From: Lachnospiraceae bacterium
GTDB taxonomy: Bacteria; Bacillota; Clostridia; Lachnospirales; Lachnospiraceae
Reading direction: 5' to 3'
DNA length: 64,000 bases
NCBI GenBank assembly: GCA_900757145.1
Contig: CAAEMT010000014.1
Location: 1 to 64,000, forward strand
Below are positions 1 to 8,816 of the stretch, in pieces. Position 1 is the first letter of the stretch, and every line of letters begins with the position of its first letter. The notes beneath the pieces are model-generated. The model ran no database searches. It had not been told where the DNA came from and worked only from the letters and a program-made list of their open reading frames with translations. The translations under genes were made by a program, and so were the position numbers.

Positions 1-232
1 CTGCTTGCAGTCAAATTTGTCAGGAGACGATTTTATAGGGCGAATGCCCGCGACCGAGCAGGAGCGAAGCGAAAGCGAGGGCCGCACGGCTCATTGCGTA
101 AAATGAAAGAGGCGAATGACAGACCAGCTGCTTGCAGTCAAATTTGTCAGGAGACGATTTTATAGGGCGAATGCCCGCGACCGAGCAGGAGCGAAGCGAA
201 AGCGAGGGCCGCACGGCGCGTTGCGTAAAGTG
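1..232. repeat. tandem direct repeat, period 127 bp, upstream of rbfA
   Basis: Positions 1-90 recur identically at 128-217, and the similarity continues to about 105/232 with three mismatches. The left copy touches the window edge, so more copies may lie outside. Each unit contains a short hairpin-forming motif (GGGC, GAAT, GCCC; 35-50 and 162-177) and runs of GCGAAGCG-like sequence. The same ATAGGGCGAATGCCCG core occurs once more at 43661-43676 in the pgk-tpi gap, so this is a dispersed intergenic repeat. An open frame runs through it into rbfA but has no ribosome binding site there, so I treat the repeat as non-coding. Confidence 0.85.
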
Positions 233-280
233 CAGGAACCATATTTTATAAAGCAGCGAAAGGAAAAGGCAGCAATCGTT

Positions 281-667
281 ATGAGAAAAAACAGTATTAA
301 AAACACGAGGATCAACGGCGAGGTTCAAAAGGAACTGTCAACGATCATTCAAAATGAGATCAAGGATCCGCGTATCGCGCCTATGACATCGGTGGTAGCG
401 GTCGAGGTTGCGCCTGATCTTAAGACATGTAAGGCGTACATTTCTGTTTTAGGAGATGAGAAAGCAGCCGCGGATACGCTGGCAGGATTAAAAAGTGCGG
501 AGGGATATATCCGCCGTCAGCTTGCACGCAGCGTCAATTTGCGCAATACACCGGAGATCCGGTTTATCATGGATCAGTCGATCGAGTATGGCGTAAAGAT
601 GTCGAGGCTGATCGATGAAGTGGTAGGTTCTGATGAGGCAGATGAGTCAGAACAGGAAGAAGAATAA
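281..667 (+). CDS. rbfA: 30S ribosome-binding factor RbfA
   Basis: RbfA binds the immature 30S subunit and helps mature the 5' end of 16S rRNA. The 128-residue product has the usual family length and shows the single KH-like fold pattern: an N-terminal stretch with KNTRINGEVQKELS, the conserved IKDPRI...TSVVAVEVAPDLK segment, and a late IRFIMDQSIEYGVKMSRLID segment; the tail is acidic. I chose the ATG at 281, behind AGGAAAAGG, although the frame stays open upstream through the tandem repeat. It is followed by nrnA, truB and ribF, an order common in Clostridia, where infB normally lies just upstream (outside the window). Confidence 0.95.
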   Translation: MRKNSIKNTRINGEVQKELSTIIQNEIKDPRIAPMTSVVAVEVAPDLKTCKAYISVLGDEKAAADTLAGLKSAEGYIRRQLARSVNLRNTPEIRFIMDQSIEYGVKMSRLIDEVVGSDEADESEQEEE

Positions 668-770
668 GATTTAAGAATATGGAATGTAAAGAAATCAAGC
701 ATATCAGGAGATATTAGGTAGCAAAATAAAAAACAATACAGGGGATTTATTTTAAGAGAGGGTGGTTTTG

Positions 771-1739
771 GTGATAAATCTTGCAGAAGAGCTTAAATGC
801 GTGAGATCAGTCGCCATCGCAGGTCATATTAGACCGGATGGCGACGCGGTAGGATCAAGCCTTGGACTGTATCATTATCTGAGAAATAATTATCCGGATA
901 TTGAGACAACAGTGTATCTTGAGACTGTGCCGGACGCTTTTCGGATCATTCCGGGTGTTGAGCAGATATGTCATGATTTTGAGCAGAAAAAAGAATATGA
1001 TCTTTTTTTCTGCCTCGACTGCTCAGATGTAAAGAGGCTGGGGGCTGCTGCTGATTACTGCATGGAGGCAGCAAAAACAATTTGTATCGATCATCATATC
1101 AGCAACGGTGGGTTTGCGCAGATTAATTATATCGTGCCGGAAGCCAGCTCCACCTCAGAGCTGGTCTTTACAATCCTCGATGAGGAAAAACTGCCTCGTG
1201 AGAGTGCAGAGGCACTGTATATGGGAATCGTCCATGACACAGGAGTATTTCGTCACTCCTGCACGTCACCGGAGACAATGGAGATTGCTGCTAGGCTGAT
1301 GCGCAAAGGAATCGACAGTTCCCGGATCATAAACGAGACGTATTACGAGAAAACATATCATCAGAAGCAGATTCTGGGACGTGCGCTGCTTGAGAGCATT
1401 CTTGTTATGGATAAAAAGGTGATATTCAGTGCGGTGCGTCAGAAAGACATGGATTTTTATGGTGTCGAGCCATCTGATCTTGACGGTATCGTTCAAGAGC
1501 TGATGGGGACAGCCGGCGTAGAGGTCGCAATCTTTATCTATGAGATTGCGCCCAGAGAATATAAGGTAAGCCTGCGCTCTAAGGAAAGTGTGGATGTAAG
1601 TGTAATAGCCGGATATTTCGGCGGCGGCGGCCATATGCGGGCAGCTGGCTGTTCGATGCAGGGAAGCATCTACGATGTGGTGAACAATATCACCTTACAT
1701 ATAGAGCAGCAGATGCAGAAGGTGGATGAACTTGATTGA
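771..1739 (+). CDS. nrnA: DHH/DHHA1 nanoRNase / pAp phosphatase (NrnA)
   Basis: NrnA-type phosphoesterases degrade 2-5 nt RNAs and dephosphorylate 3'-phosphoadenosine 5'-phosphate in the cytoplasm. Near the N terminus is the first DHH motif as GHIRPDGDAVGSS, then CLDCSD, then the IDHHISN signature, a further HDTGVFRHS motif, and the C-terminal DHHA1 glycine-rich GGGGHMRAAG. Length (322 aa) fits the family. Possible starts are GTG 762, TTG 768 and GTG 771; I prefer 771 because GAGGGTGG lies about 6 nt before it. The 3' end overlaps truB by 14 bp, indicating translational coupling in the rbfA operon. Confidence 0.9.
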   Translation: MINLAEELKCVRSVAIAGHIRPDGDAVGSSLGLYHYLRNNYPDIETTVYLETVPDAFRIIPGVEQICHDFEQKKEYDLFFCLDCSDVKRLGAAADYCMEAAKTICIDHHISNGGFAQINYIVPEASSTSELVFTILDEEKLPRESAEALYMGIVHDTGVFRHSCTSPETMEIAARLMRKGIDSSRIINETYYEKTYHQKQILGRALLESILVMDKKVIFSAVRQKDMDFYGVEPSDLDGIVQELMGTAGVEVAIFIYEIAPREYKVSLRSKESVDVSVIAGYFGGGGHMRAAGCSMQGSIYDVVNNITLHIEQQMQKVDELD

Positions 1740-2616
1740 CGGTATTATCAATGTGTATAAGGAGCGCGGCTATACTTCGCATGATGTAGTGGCGAAACTG
1801 CGCGGGATATTAAGGCAGAAAAAGATCGGTCATACAGGAACTTTAGATCCGGAGGCACAGGGAGTGCTTCCGGTTTGCCTTGGAAAAGCAACGAAAGTGT
1901 GCGATCTGCTGACGGATAAGACGAAAGAGTATCGTGCGGTACTGATGCTTGGGCTAGTGACAGATACGCAGGATATGACGGGAAACGTTCTTGCAGAGGC
2001 GGATGTTGAATGCACAGAAGATCAGATCCGTACATGTATTATGCAGTTTGTCGGAGAACAGGATCAGATTCCTCCGATGTACTCTGCGCTTAAGGTAAAT
2101 GGGAAAAAGCTTTACGAACTTGCGCGGCAGGGAGTTGAAGTAGAGCGCAGACCACGCCGGATCGTGATAGAAAAGATCACGATTGAAAAGATAGAGCTGC
2201 CTGAAGTTACAATTTCGGTCACCTGCTCCAAAGGGACATATATCCGCACACTTTGTCATGATATAGGCGAGGCGCTTGGATGCGGCGGCTGTATGAAGTC
2301 GCTTCTTCGCACACGAGTTGGAACATTTACACTCGATCAGAGCTTTACGCTTGCAGAAATAGAGCGCTGTCGTGATGAAGAAAAGCTCTCTGAAATTGTT
2401 TACGGGACAGATTCCGTTTTTCTGGGATTGCCGGAAGTTATTTTGTCAGAACAGGCAGAACGTCTTGTCAGAAACGGGAATCCTCTTACAGCAAATATGA
2501 TGAAAAAAAATATAGACGGACAGGTACGCCTGTACAGTACGGGCGGCGAGTTTCTTGCAATATATGAGTGGAGCGCGAAAAGGGACAGCTACAAAGCAGT
2601 AAAGATGTTTCTGTAA
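1726..2616 (+). CDS. truB: tRNA pseudouridine(55) synthase TruB
   Basis: TruB isomerises U55 in the T-loop of elongator tRNAs. The N-terminal segment DGIINVYKERGYTSHDVV and the catalytic motif HTGTLDPEAQGVLP are clear; the catalytic Asp is residue 41. Further landmarks are the IPPMYSALKVNGKKLYELAR motif and CSKGTYIRTLCHDIG. At 296 aa it is full length, with a C-terminal PUA-like tail. It overlaps nrnA by 14 bp and is followed 66 bp later by ribF. Confidence 0.96.
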   Translation: MNLIDGIINVYKERGYTSHDVVAKLRGILRQKKIGHTGTLDPEAQGVLPVCLGKATKVCDLLTDKTKEYRAVLMLGLVTDTQDMTGNVLAEADVECTEDQIRTCIMQFVGEQDQIPPMYSALKVNGKKLYELARQGVEVERRPRRIVIEKITIEKIELPEVTISVTCSKGTYIRTLCHDIGEALGCGGCMKSLLRTRVGTFTLDQSFTLAEIERCRDEEKLSEIVYGTDSVFLGLPEVILSEQAERLVRNGNPLTANMMKKNIDGQVRLYSTGGEFLAIYEWSAKRDSYKAVKMFL

Positions 2617-2682
2617 AATATGCGGCGGATAAGCGTCTGACGGCGCAGACGGCGCGGGAGAAGGAGCTGACGAAAGAGAAGA

Positions 2683-3576
2683 ATGAAGTATATTGATCAT
2701 AGAACACAGTTTCAATCCGATGTGCCGACGGTCATCACACTTGGAAAGTTTGACGGACTGCACCGTGGTCATCAAAAGCTGCTGCGGCAGGTATGCAGAT
2801 ATCGCAGGGATGATTGCCAGTCGGTTGTATTTACGATCGCGCCGGATCACGTTCCTGTGCTCCTGACAGTGGAGGAAAAACGAAAAAAACTGGAGGAGTA
2901 CGATATAGACTGCATGATCCGCTGTCCGTTTGTGCCGGAAATTCTTGGGATGGCTCCGGAGGAGTTTGTTTCTGAGATTCTTGTAAAAGGACTGAAGGCA
3001 GAGCATATTGTCGTAGGGACGGACTTCCGATTCGGATACGAGCGAAGAGGAGACGCGGGGATACTCTCGGAGCTTGGAAAAAAGTATGGATATACGGTAG
3101 AGATTGTCGAAAAGGAACGGTACGGAAAACGAGAGATCAGCAGTACATATGTACGCGAGGCGATTGCGAAGTCTGATCTGAAACTTGCAAATGAGCTGCT
3201 TGGCAGCGCTTATCCCGTATATGGGATCATACAGCACGGAAAGCAGCTCGGAAGACAGATCGGAATGCCTACGATCAATCTGATACCGGAGCCGTACAAG
3301 CTTCTTCCGCCGCAGGGGGTATATTTCAGTCTGGCAGAAGTGAACGGAAACCGCTACCACGGCGTGACAAATGTCGGATATAAACCTACTGTAGACGGCA
3401 CATTTCTGGGAGTAGAGACATATCTTTATGGTATGAATGAAGATGTTTACGGGTGTGAGGCAAAGATAGATCTTTTGGAGTTTCTGCGTCCGGAGCAGAA
3501 ATTTGCATCTGTAGAAAAGCTGAAGACGCAGATGGAGTGCGATTTAAGAGCAGGAAAGGAGTATTTCCGTGTATAG
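2683..3576 (+). CDS. ribF: bifunctional riboflavin kinase / FAD synthetase
   Basis: Phosphorylates riboflavin to FMN and adenylylates FMN to FAD. The N-terminal nucleotidyltransferase half shows TLGKFDGLHRGHQ (HxGH-type motif) and VVGTDFRFGYERRGD; the ISSTYVREAI motif closes that domain at about residue 155. The C-terminal kinase half has GRQIGMPTINL, with the PTxN flavokinase motif, and GVTNVGYKPTV. Length (297 aa) is normal. It starts at ATG 2683 after a purine-rich GAAAGAGAAG. It overlaps the next gene by 8 bp. No FMN riboswitch precedes it. Confidence 0.95.
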   Translation: MKYIDHRTQFQSDVPTVITLGKFDGLHRGHQKLLRQVCRYRRDDCQSVVFTIAPDHVPVLLTVEEKRKKLEEYDIDCMIRCPFVPEILGMAPEEFVSEILVKGLKAEHIVVGTDFRFGYERRGDAGILSELGKKYGYTVEIVEKERYGKREISSTYVREAIAKSDLKLANELLGSAYPVYGIIQHGKQLGRQIGMPTINLIPEPYKLLPPQGVYFSLAEVNGNRYHGVTNVGYKPTVDGTFLGVETYLYGMNEDVYGCEAKIDLLEFLRPEQKFASVEKLKTQMECDLRAGKEYFRV

Positions 3577-4009
3577 TATCATGTGGAACATCAGTTGTCT
3601 GCTTTTTGTTTTGGGGCTTCTTTGTTTGCTTGTCGGAGAAGCTGTGAAGCTTTTGTTTCACCAGAATGGCCCGTATACGGCACGCGCGCAGGCGAAGGTG
3701 GTAGATATTGTGGCCAGACCGCGCAGAGCAGAGGCATCCCTATCAGAGTTTCGTAATAATCAGATAGCGGTGTTTGAGTTTTTTGCGAATGGCCGTCCGG
3801 TCAAGGTGGATGATACGGCTGACACATATCCCTGCCCTTATCATATAAACCAGAGTGTTACTATCTGTTATAATCCAGAGAAGCCGGAACAGTTCTGTAT
3901 TGCTTCGCATGATATGAGACGGCTGGTGACACGTGCGTTGGGTGCCGGGGGCGTGGTTTTGATCTTGGCAGGCTGTGCGCTCTTTTTGATGTATGCGGCA
4001 AGAGTATAG
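3569..4009 (+). CDS. DUF3592-type small membrane protein
   Basis: A 146-residue protein with one hydrophobic helix at each end (about 8-28 and 122-142) and a soluble middle of about 90 residues, the layout of DUF3592 proteins. The middle contains a pattern typical of that family: variable strands, then NQSVTICYNPEKPEQF. The function of the family is unknown. The GTG at 3569 is chosen because AAAGGAG ends 7 nt before it; this makes an 8-bp overlap with ribF and suggests translational coupling. It is the last gene before a strong bidirectional terminator. Confidence 0.75.
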   Translation: MYSIMWNISCLLFVLGLLCLLVGEAVKLLFHQNGPYTARAQAKVVDIVARPRRAEASLSEFRNNQIAVFEFFANGRPVKVDDTADTYPCPYHINQSVTICYNPEKPEQFCIASHDMRRLVTRALGAGGVVLILAGCALFLMYAARV

Positions 4010-4020
4010 GTCTGAAAAAT

Positions 4021-4076
4021 GAAAATGAGATGGTGCAAAATACTGATCACATTGTATTTTGCACCATCTTATTTTC
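4021..4076. terminator. bidirectional Rho-independent terminator
   Basis: A perfect 15-bp inverted repeat (4029-4043 with 4054-4068) extends outward to about 25 pairs with one G-T wobble, and is flanked by A-rich sequence on the left and T-rich on the right. It sits between the convergent DUF3592 gene and the cupin gene. The GGTGCAAAATAC arm resembles those at 26860 and 49227. Confidence 0.9.
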
Positions 4077-4100
4077 TATTACATAATGTTTTATTTTATA

Positions 4101-4451
4101 TCAGTATGTATAATTTTCTACTTCGATTTTGTCGGACTCCTGGAATGGAGCGAGCGTAGAGATCATTTTGATCGGCTTATCGTAATTATTGATGCAGTAA
4201 TGCACCTCACCCGGCTCGATATGGATAAACTGTCCGGGCAGAAGATGATTCACTTTGCCATCGACCACGATGTCGATCTCTCCTTCGAGAATATAGAAAT
4301 TTTCCTCCATGATATTGTGATAGTGCGCCTTAAAATCCTGTCCCGGCATAAACTGCACAAGCGCAAAATTCATTCTCGGTCCTTTCATGAGATACTTTGG
4401 ACCACTGTCTTTGAAACGGTATTCCTTATCTTTTTCGTCTACAATATACAT
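4101..4451 (-). CDS. single-domain cupin protein of the lsr locus
   Basis: A 116-residue protein with one double-stranded beta-helix domain. The first cupin motif reads AHYHNIMEENFYILEGE and the second GQFIHIEPGEVHYCIN, supplying three His and one Glu for a metal. The ATG at 4451 has GAGAGGAG just upstream; an in-frame extension toward 4517 lacks one. It lies 44 bp downstream of lsrK, so it is co-transcribed with lsrR-lsrK. I see no lsrG (P-AI-2 isomerase) in the locus; a cupin in this position could perform that or another step of phospho-AI-2 turnover. That role is inference; the fold assignment is secure. Confidence 0.85.
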   Translation of the reverse strand: MYIVDEKDKEYRFKDSGPKYLMKGPRMNFALVQFMPGQDFKAHYHNIMEENFYILEGEIDIVVDGKVNHLLPGQFIHIEPGEVHYCINNYDKPIKMISTLAPFQESDKIEVENYTY

Positions 4452-4495
4452 AATCAATTCTCCTCTCAGATTTTTTATTTCTTCTGATATGTTCT

Positions 4496-6061
4496 TTAAA
4501 GACCAGGGGCAACCCACATCGGTTTCGTAAGGCCTTCATTTACGAGCGCAAGCTGTGCGTCATAGACCTTGCGCCATGTCTGATACATTTCTGTGTATAT
4601 TTTGTGATTCTCCATATCCGGCATAAAAGAGCGATCCCACTTTACAGTACGTTTTGCACCTTCTTCGATGCTGGAATAAAGCCCTACGCCGTATCCTGCG
4701 AGAATCGCAGCGCCAAGTGCAGTGGCTTCCTTTACGACAGGAACTCTGACCGGCATGCCGAGGACGTCAGCCAAAATCTGGGACCAGAGCGGACTCTTGG
4801 AAGCTCCCCCTGCAAAGATCACTTCGGAAGGCATATTACCGGTCGCCTCTTTTACAAGCTCCATATGTCCTTTTACGAGGAGAGCCGTATTTTCCAGAAT
4901 CGCGCGGTAGAATGTATAGCGGTTGAATTTTTCCGGAATCAGCTCAAAATTTGTAAATGTCGGAGCCGCATGTTTCCAGTTGATAAAGTTCATGACATCG
5001 CTGAAGGTACACATCATACCGTAGCATCCTGCCGGAATCTTTTCGGCTTCACGGTTCATGATGTCGTATACATCCTCGCCGGTCTGCTTAGCTATCTCTT
5101 TTTCGGCCTGACAGAATCCATCGCGATACCAGCGCATAACGAGTCCCGGCTTAAAAGCGAGCGCTTCATACTGCCATACGCCCGGAACGGCATGGCAGTT
5201 GACACGAACACGGCACTGCGGATCGGTCGCGCCGTTGTCTGTATTGAATTCATACTGCCAGAAGCTTCCGCCGAAAACAGCCGCCTGATTCGGACTGGTT
5301 GCACCGACTCCGATCGTACCAAGCTGACAGTCACCGCCGCCTACTACGACAGGTGTGCCAACGGCAAGACCCGTATCGGAAGCACCTTTTTCGTTTACTT
5401 TTGCAATGACACTTCCGCATTCCATGACCGGAGGGAAAATATCATCCTTTAGTCCGCACTTGCGTGTGATAGAAGCGTCCCAGCTCCTGCTTTTCAGGTC
5501 AAAAATACCTGTAGTAGAACCGTTGCTCGGTTCGATTGCTTCTACTCCGGTCAGCTTTTTGATCAGCCAGTCATTGAACATACCGATCACTGATACTTTT
5601 TCATATACCTCCGGCATTTTCTCCTTTACCCAGAGAAGCCTTGGAAGAGCGCCGAGAGCATAGGTCTGTCCGCTTTTTGCGTAGATTTCTTTTTCCATCT
5701 GCGGATCCATCTGAATCAGCTTGCCGACTTCGTCATCGCTTCGGGCGTCTACGTTTGCGCATGCCCATATCTCATTTCCGTCCTTATCATAGAGGACGAT
5801 ACCTTCGCGCATGCAAGTGGTAGAGATCGCAAGAATCTGCTCGGGACTGATGCCTGTTTCTGCAATGACACCGTGGATGCATTCGCACGCAAGCTGCCAG
5901 TTGTGGATCCAGTCGAAATCCATGCTGCCCGGATAGCGCGGATCTTCTCTGTGTTCCCATTCGCGCTGTACGCAGCCGGTCTGATTTCCGTCAATGTCAA
6001 ACAAAACGGCACGGACACTTCCGGTTCCGGCATCAATCGCCAGTAAAAATTGTTCAGCCAT
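4496..6061 (-). CDS. lsrK: autoinducer-2 kinase LsrK (FGGY family)
   Basis: Phosphorylates the open AI-2 precursor DPD at C5, trapping it in the cytoplasm and making the ligand of LsrR. The protein is 521 aa, close to the 530 aa of the E. coli enzyme. It opens with the ATP-binding LLAIDAGTGSVRAVLFD, has ISTTCMREGIVLYD and NVDARSDDE, typical of LsrK rather than xylulokinase, and ends with the FGGY C-terminal signature area IFAGGASKSPLWSQILAD. AAGGAGG precedes ATG 6061. It is 36 bp downstream of lsrR and 44 bp upstream of the cupin gene. Confidence 0.9.
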   Translation of the reverse strand: MAEQFLLAIDAGTGSVRAVLFDIDGNQTGCVQREWEHREDPRYPGSMDFDWIHNWQLACECIHGVIAETGISPEQILAISTTCMREGIVLYDKDGNEIWACANVDARSDDEVGKLIQMDPQMEKEIYAKSGQTYALGALPRLLWVKEKMPEVYEKVSVIGMFNDWLIKKLTGVEAIEPSNGSTTGIFDLKSRSWDASITRKCGLKDDIFPPVMECGSVIAKVNEKGASDTGLAVGTPVVVGGGDCQLGTIGVGATSPNQAAVFGGSFWQYEFNTDNGATDPQCRVRVNCHAVPGVWQYEALAFKPGLVMRWYRDGFCQAEKEIAKQTGEDVYDIMNREAEKIPAGCYGMMCTFSDVMNFINWKHAAPTFTNFELIPEKFNRYTFYRAILENTALLVKGHMELVKEATGNMPSEVIFAGGASKSPLWSQILADVLGMPVRVPVVKEATALGAAILAGYGVGLYSSIEEGAKRTVKWDRSFMPDMENHKIYTEMYQTWRKVYDAQLALVNEGLTKPMWVAPGL

Positions 6062-6097
6062 AAGAATCCTCCTTAAAATTAGTTTGTGTTCAATTGT

Positions 6098-7033
6098 TTA
6101 GATTTTTCTGTCCATAGCGAGAATGCTCCGGGCAGTATTCTCATCAGTGATCAATGTGTCGAGATACTCGCCTTTGAGCGCTGCGAGGATAGCAGCCACC
6201 TTATGCTCTCCGGCAGCTACGCCGATCGTATTTTCCAATGATTTGAGTTTTTGGAGCGGCGTGCTGATAAGACGTCCCTCTATATCGGAAGGAACAAGGT
6301 TTCCATCCTTATCAATGAAGTGACAGAGAATATCACCGACAGCTCCCTTCATGGAGAGGAGAAGAAAATCGCTGTTTGAAAACATACCGTTTGTCAGTAT
6401 CGTAGCATTTTCACTCATTCCGCCAATACCCACGACAGAAAACTGAGCCAGTGTGGACATATTTACTATCTGCTCTACGCTTGGTTCCTGATTCATTGCA
6501 CAAACCATCTCGGCGCTCTTCATAAGGAGCGGAGTAGGTGTCAGATACAGCTTTGCATTAAAAATATTAGAATGTGCATTCGGAAGGTAATAATTGACGC
6601 CGCCGGTCAGGGAGACGACATTTACCGGAAATTCGGATGAATTGGAGAGGTAGTTGAGCACTTTGCTCGTAGTATCTCCATAACCGATATTTATAAAGCT
6701 GTTCTGGTCAATGCGTTCACACAGATACATGGCAGCTGCCTGCGCGATACTGTCATTTACATCACGTTCTCCGATCGGAGAGGGGACAATAAAAGCGTCT
6801 TTCAGATGAAAATGCCGGATAAAATCCTGTTCGATCTGCATACGGCGGTTATCGTTTTCGCGGATAGAAAAACGGATGATACCGTTTTTGCGTGCCTTAT
6901 CAAGCAGCCGGTTGACACGCAGGCGGGAAATACCGAGATATTCTCCGATCTCCTGCTGTGTATAGCCTCCAATATAATAGAACCACGCTGTTTTTACGAG
7001 AAGGCTCTCTTCATAATCGTATTCGTTATTCAT
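6098..7033 (-). CDS. lsrR: LsrR-like transcriptional regulator (SorC/DeoR type)
   Basis: A SorC-family repressor, 311 aa (E. coli LsrR 317). An N-terminal helix-turn-helix covers about residues 20-50 (GYTQQEIGEYLGISRLRVNRLLDKAR); the rest is the sugar-phosphate-binding domain with VNVVSLTGGVNYY, VVGIGGMSENA and GAVGDILCHFIDKDG. In the known system phospho-AI-2 releases LsrR from the lsr promoters. It is divergent from lsrA and first gene of lsrR-lsrK-cupin. GGAGGTG precedes ATG 7033. Confidence 0.87.
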   Translation of the reverse strand: MNNEYDYEESLLVKTAWFYYIGGYTQQEIGEYLGISRLRVNRLLDKARKNGIIRFSIRENDNRRMQIEQDFIRHFHLKDAFIVPSPIGERDVNDSIAQAAAMYLCERIDQNSFINIGYGDTTSKVLNYLSNSSEFPVNVVSLTGGVNYYLPNAHSNIFNAKLYLTPTPLLMKSAEMVCAMNQEPSVEQIVNMSTLAQFSVVGIGGMSENATILTNGMFSNSDFLLLSMKGAVGDILCHFIDKDGNLVPSDIEGRLISTPLQKLKSLENTIGVAAGEHKVAAILAALKGEYLDTLITDENTARSILAMDRKI

Positions 7034-7094
7034 AGAACACCTCCAATCTAAACAAAAGTTTTGTAAGCAATCATAAGTTCACATTTCTAAATGA

Positions 7095-7123
7095 AGTTTA
7101 CCACGAATATCCGTGAATGTCAA
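7095..7123 (-). promoter_or_regulatory. sigma-A promoter of lsrR with palindrome in the spacer
   Basis: On the minus strand a TTGACA (7123-7118) and a TAAACT (7100-7095) are separated by 17 bp. Inside the spacer lies a 14-bp near-palindrome, CACG...CGTG, at 7102-7115 with 6 of 7 pairs matching, a natural place for autorepression. A second odd-centred palindrome (ACAAAA/TTTTGT) lies at 7052-7064 between promoter and gene. Operator assignments are inference. Confidence 0.65.
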
Positions 7124-7221
7124 TAATAAAACATTGAGCAAAGTGAAGAATGAATCGGTTAATATAACAAAAAAGAGTGATTTATAGAAAAAAGAATAGG
7201 GAAAGCGCACAATAAACATGG

Positions 7222-7250
7222 TTGACAAATAGATGAAACTGTCGTATAGT
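7222..7250 (+). promoter_or_regulatory. sigma-A promoter of the lsrACDBF operon
   Basis: TTGACA (7222-7227), a 17-bp spacer, then TATAGT (7245-7250). Transcription should start near 7257, about 45 nt before the lsrA start. An AACA-NN-TGTT dyad at 7276-7285 follows in the leader and could be an LsrR site, but this is weak evidence. Confidence 0.75.
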
Positions 7251-7301
7251 ATGAATAACATTAGTTTTACATAGAAACATTTGTTAAAAGGAGGGAAGGC
7301 T

Positions 7302-8816
7302 TTGTCAGCAAAAGCGCTTTTGAATATCAAGAATATATACAAGTCTTTTGGTATGAATGAAGTCCTTAAAGGCATCAGCCTCGATCTAAATGAGGGTGAG
7401 GTTCTTGCGCTGATCGGAGGAAACGGCGCAGGAAAAAGTACCTTGATGAAAATTATCATGGGAATTTATCAGCACGACAGCGGCGAAATTTATGTAAAAG
7501 GCGAAAAAGTTGTTTCCAATAAGACAAGCGCCGCTCTTGCAAGCGGTATCTATATGGTTCCGCAGGAACCGCTTCTGTTTCCTAATATGACAGTAGAGGA
7601 AAATATCGAGATCGGCTTTGATAAAAAGAAAACAGAGCTTCATAAGGAGCTGGTCGAGCTGATCGACAGCGTAGGGTGGAAGCTCGATCTGAACAGAAAA
7701 GCGGGCAGCCTCTCTATTGCGGAGCAGCAGATGGTAGAGATACTCAGAGGTCTGCTGCGGCGCGCGCAGATTCTGATACTGGATGAGCCGACGAGTGCTC
7801 TTACTTTTGACGAGGTAGAAAGCCTTTTTAAGAGTGTAGAAGAACTCAAGGCAAAAGGAATCGGTATCATCTATATCACACATCGTCTTGCGGAGGTTTT
7901 TGAAATCGCTACAGATGTTGCAATTATGCGGGATGGAAAGGTGCCGGTACGGGGAAAAGTCGGAGAGTTTACGAGAGAGATGTTGGTCAAAGGTCTTCTT
8001 CCGCCGGATGCACAGGAAAAAGAGGATACGATAAAGGAACACCTCAAAAAGGTCGATTACTCCCATTTGAAGCCGGTCTTTGAGGTACAGAGCTTAAGCG
8101 GGTATGGCTTTTCCGATATTTCGTTTAAGGTCTATCCGGGTGAGATACTTGGGCTGGCCGGAGTGGTTGGAGCAGGCCGGACAGAGCTTGCTACAACGAT
8201 CTTTGGTAAAGACAAGGTGCTATCAGGCAAAGTAATTCTCGATGGAAAGGATATTACAGGTCTTTCTACTAAAAAAGTCATTGAAGCGGGGCTCAATTAC
8301 GTTCCTGAAGACCGCCATTACCACGGCCTGTTTAAGATCAGCGATATTGCGGTGAATACCTCAAGCGCAATGCTTGCTCAGCCTGAGATGGGACGCTTCT
8401 TTTTAAATAAGAAGGAAGAGTATCGGATGACGCAGAAATACGTTGACGATTTCCGTACAAAAGTAACGGGGCAGGACCAGTTGGTAGGCAGTCTTTCCGG
8501 AGGAAACCAGCAAAAGGTAGTGATCGGCAGATGCCTTTCCACTTCACCGAAGCTAGTTATCCTTGATGAGCCTACAAGAGGAATCGATGCAGCGGCCAGA
8601 GGAGATGTGTATTCGATCATACATGAGCTGCGGGAGCAGGGTGTCGCAGTCCTTTTGATCTCATCAGATATGGAAGAAATAGTAGAGTTGTCAGACCGTG
8701 TCATGACAGTATGCAGGGGACGGATCAACGGAGAATTTACGGGCGCTGATATCAATCAGGATACCCTGATGTCCGCTTCCTTTGGAATTACGAAAAAAGC
8801 GGAGGTGGGAGCATGA
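7302..8816 (+). CDS. lsrA: AI-2 import ATP-binding protein LsrA
   Basis: Tandem ATPase of a sugar-type ABC importer, 504 aa. The first domain has the Walker A GGNGAGKST and a degenerate signature SIAEQQM; the second has the degenerate Walker A GVVGAGRTEL and the signature SLSGGNQQKVV, followed by VILDEPTRGIDAAARG. This two-domain layout is shared by ribose/AI-2 ATPases; the lsr context decides the substrate. The start is TTG 7302, with AAAGGAGGG 7 nt before it; an upstream in-frame TTG at 7281 overlaps that site. It overlaps lsrC by 4 bp (ATGA). Confidence 0.88.
   Translation: MSAKALLNIKNIYKSFGMNEVLKGISLDLNEGEVLALIGGNGAGKSTLMKIIMGIYQHDSGEIYVKGEKVVSNKTSAALASGIYMVPQEPLLFPNMTVEENIEIGFDKKKTELHKELVELIDSVGWKLDLNRKAGSLSIAEQQMVEILRGLLRRAQILILDEPTSALTFDEVESLFKSVEELKAKGIGIIYITHRLAEVFEIATDVAIMRDGKVPVRGKVGEFTREMLVKGLLPPDAQEKEDTIKEHLKKVDYSHLKPVFEVQSLSGYGFSDISFKVYPGEILGLAGVVGAGRTELATTIFGKDKVLSGKVILDGKDITGLSTKKVIEAGLNYVPEDRHYHGLFKISDIAVNTSSAMLAQPEMGRFFLNKKEEYRMTQKYVDDFRTKVTGQDQLVGSLSGGNQQKVVIGRCLSTSPKLVILDEPTRGIDAAARGDVYSIIHELREQGVAVLLISSDMEEIVELSDRVMTVCRGRINGEFTGADINQDTLMSASFGITKKAEVGA

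Noticed and set aside
116..280. Longer rbfA start within the tandem repeat
   Set aside because: The extra residues come from the repeat, family members start at the position chosen, and only ATG 281 has a ribosome binding site.
2617..2682. FMN riboswitch upstream of ribF
   Set aside because: The gap is 66 bp and lacks the conserved RFN core; ribF is inside an operon.
2446..3360. 304-codon open frame antisense to truB/ribF
   Set aside because: Crosses the boundary of two well-supported genes, unrecognisable product, no ribosome binding site.
4604..5452. 282-codon frame antisense to lsrK
   Set aside because: Product shows no domain, and the sense strand encodes a complete FGGY kinase.
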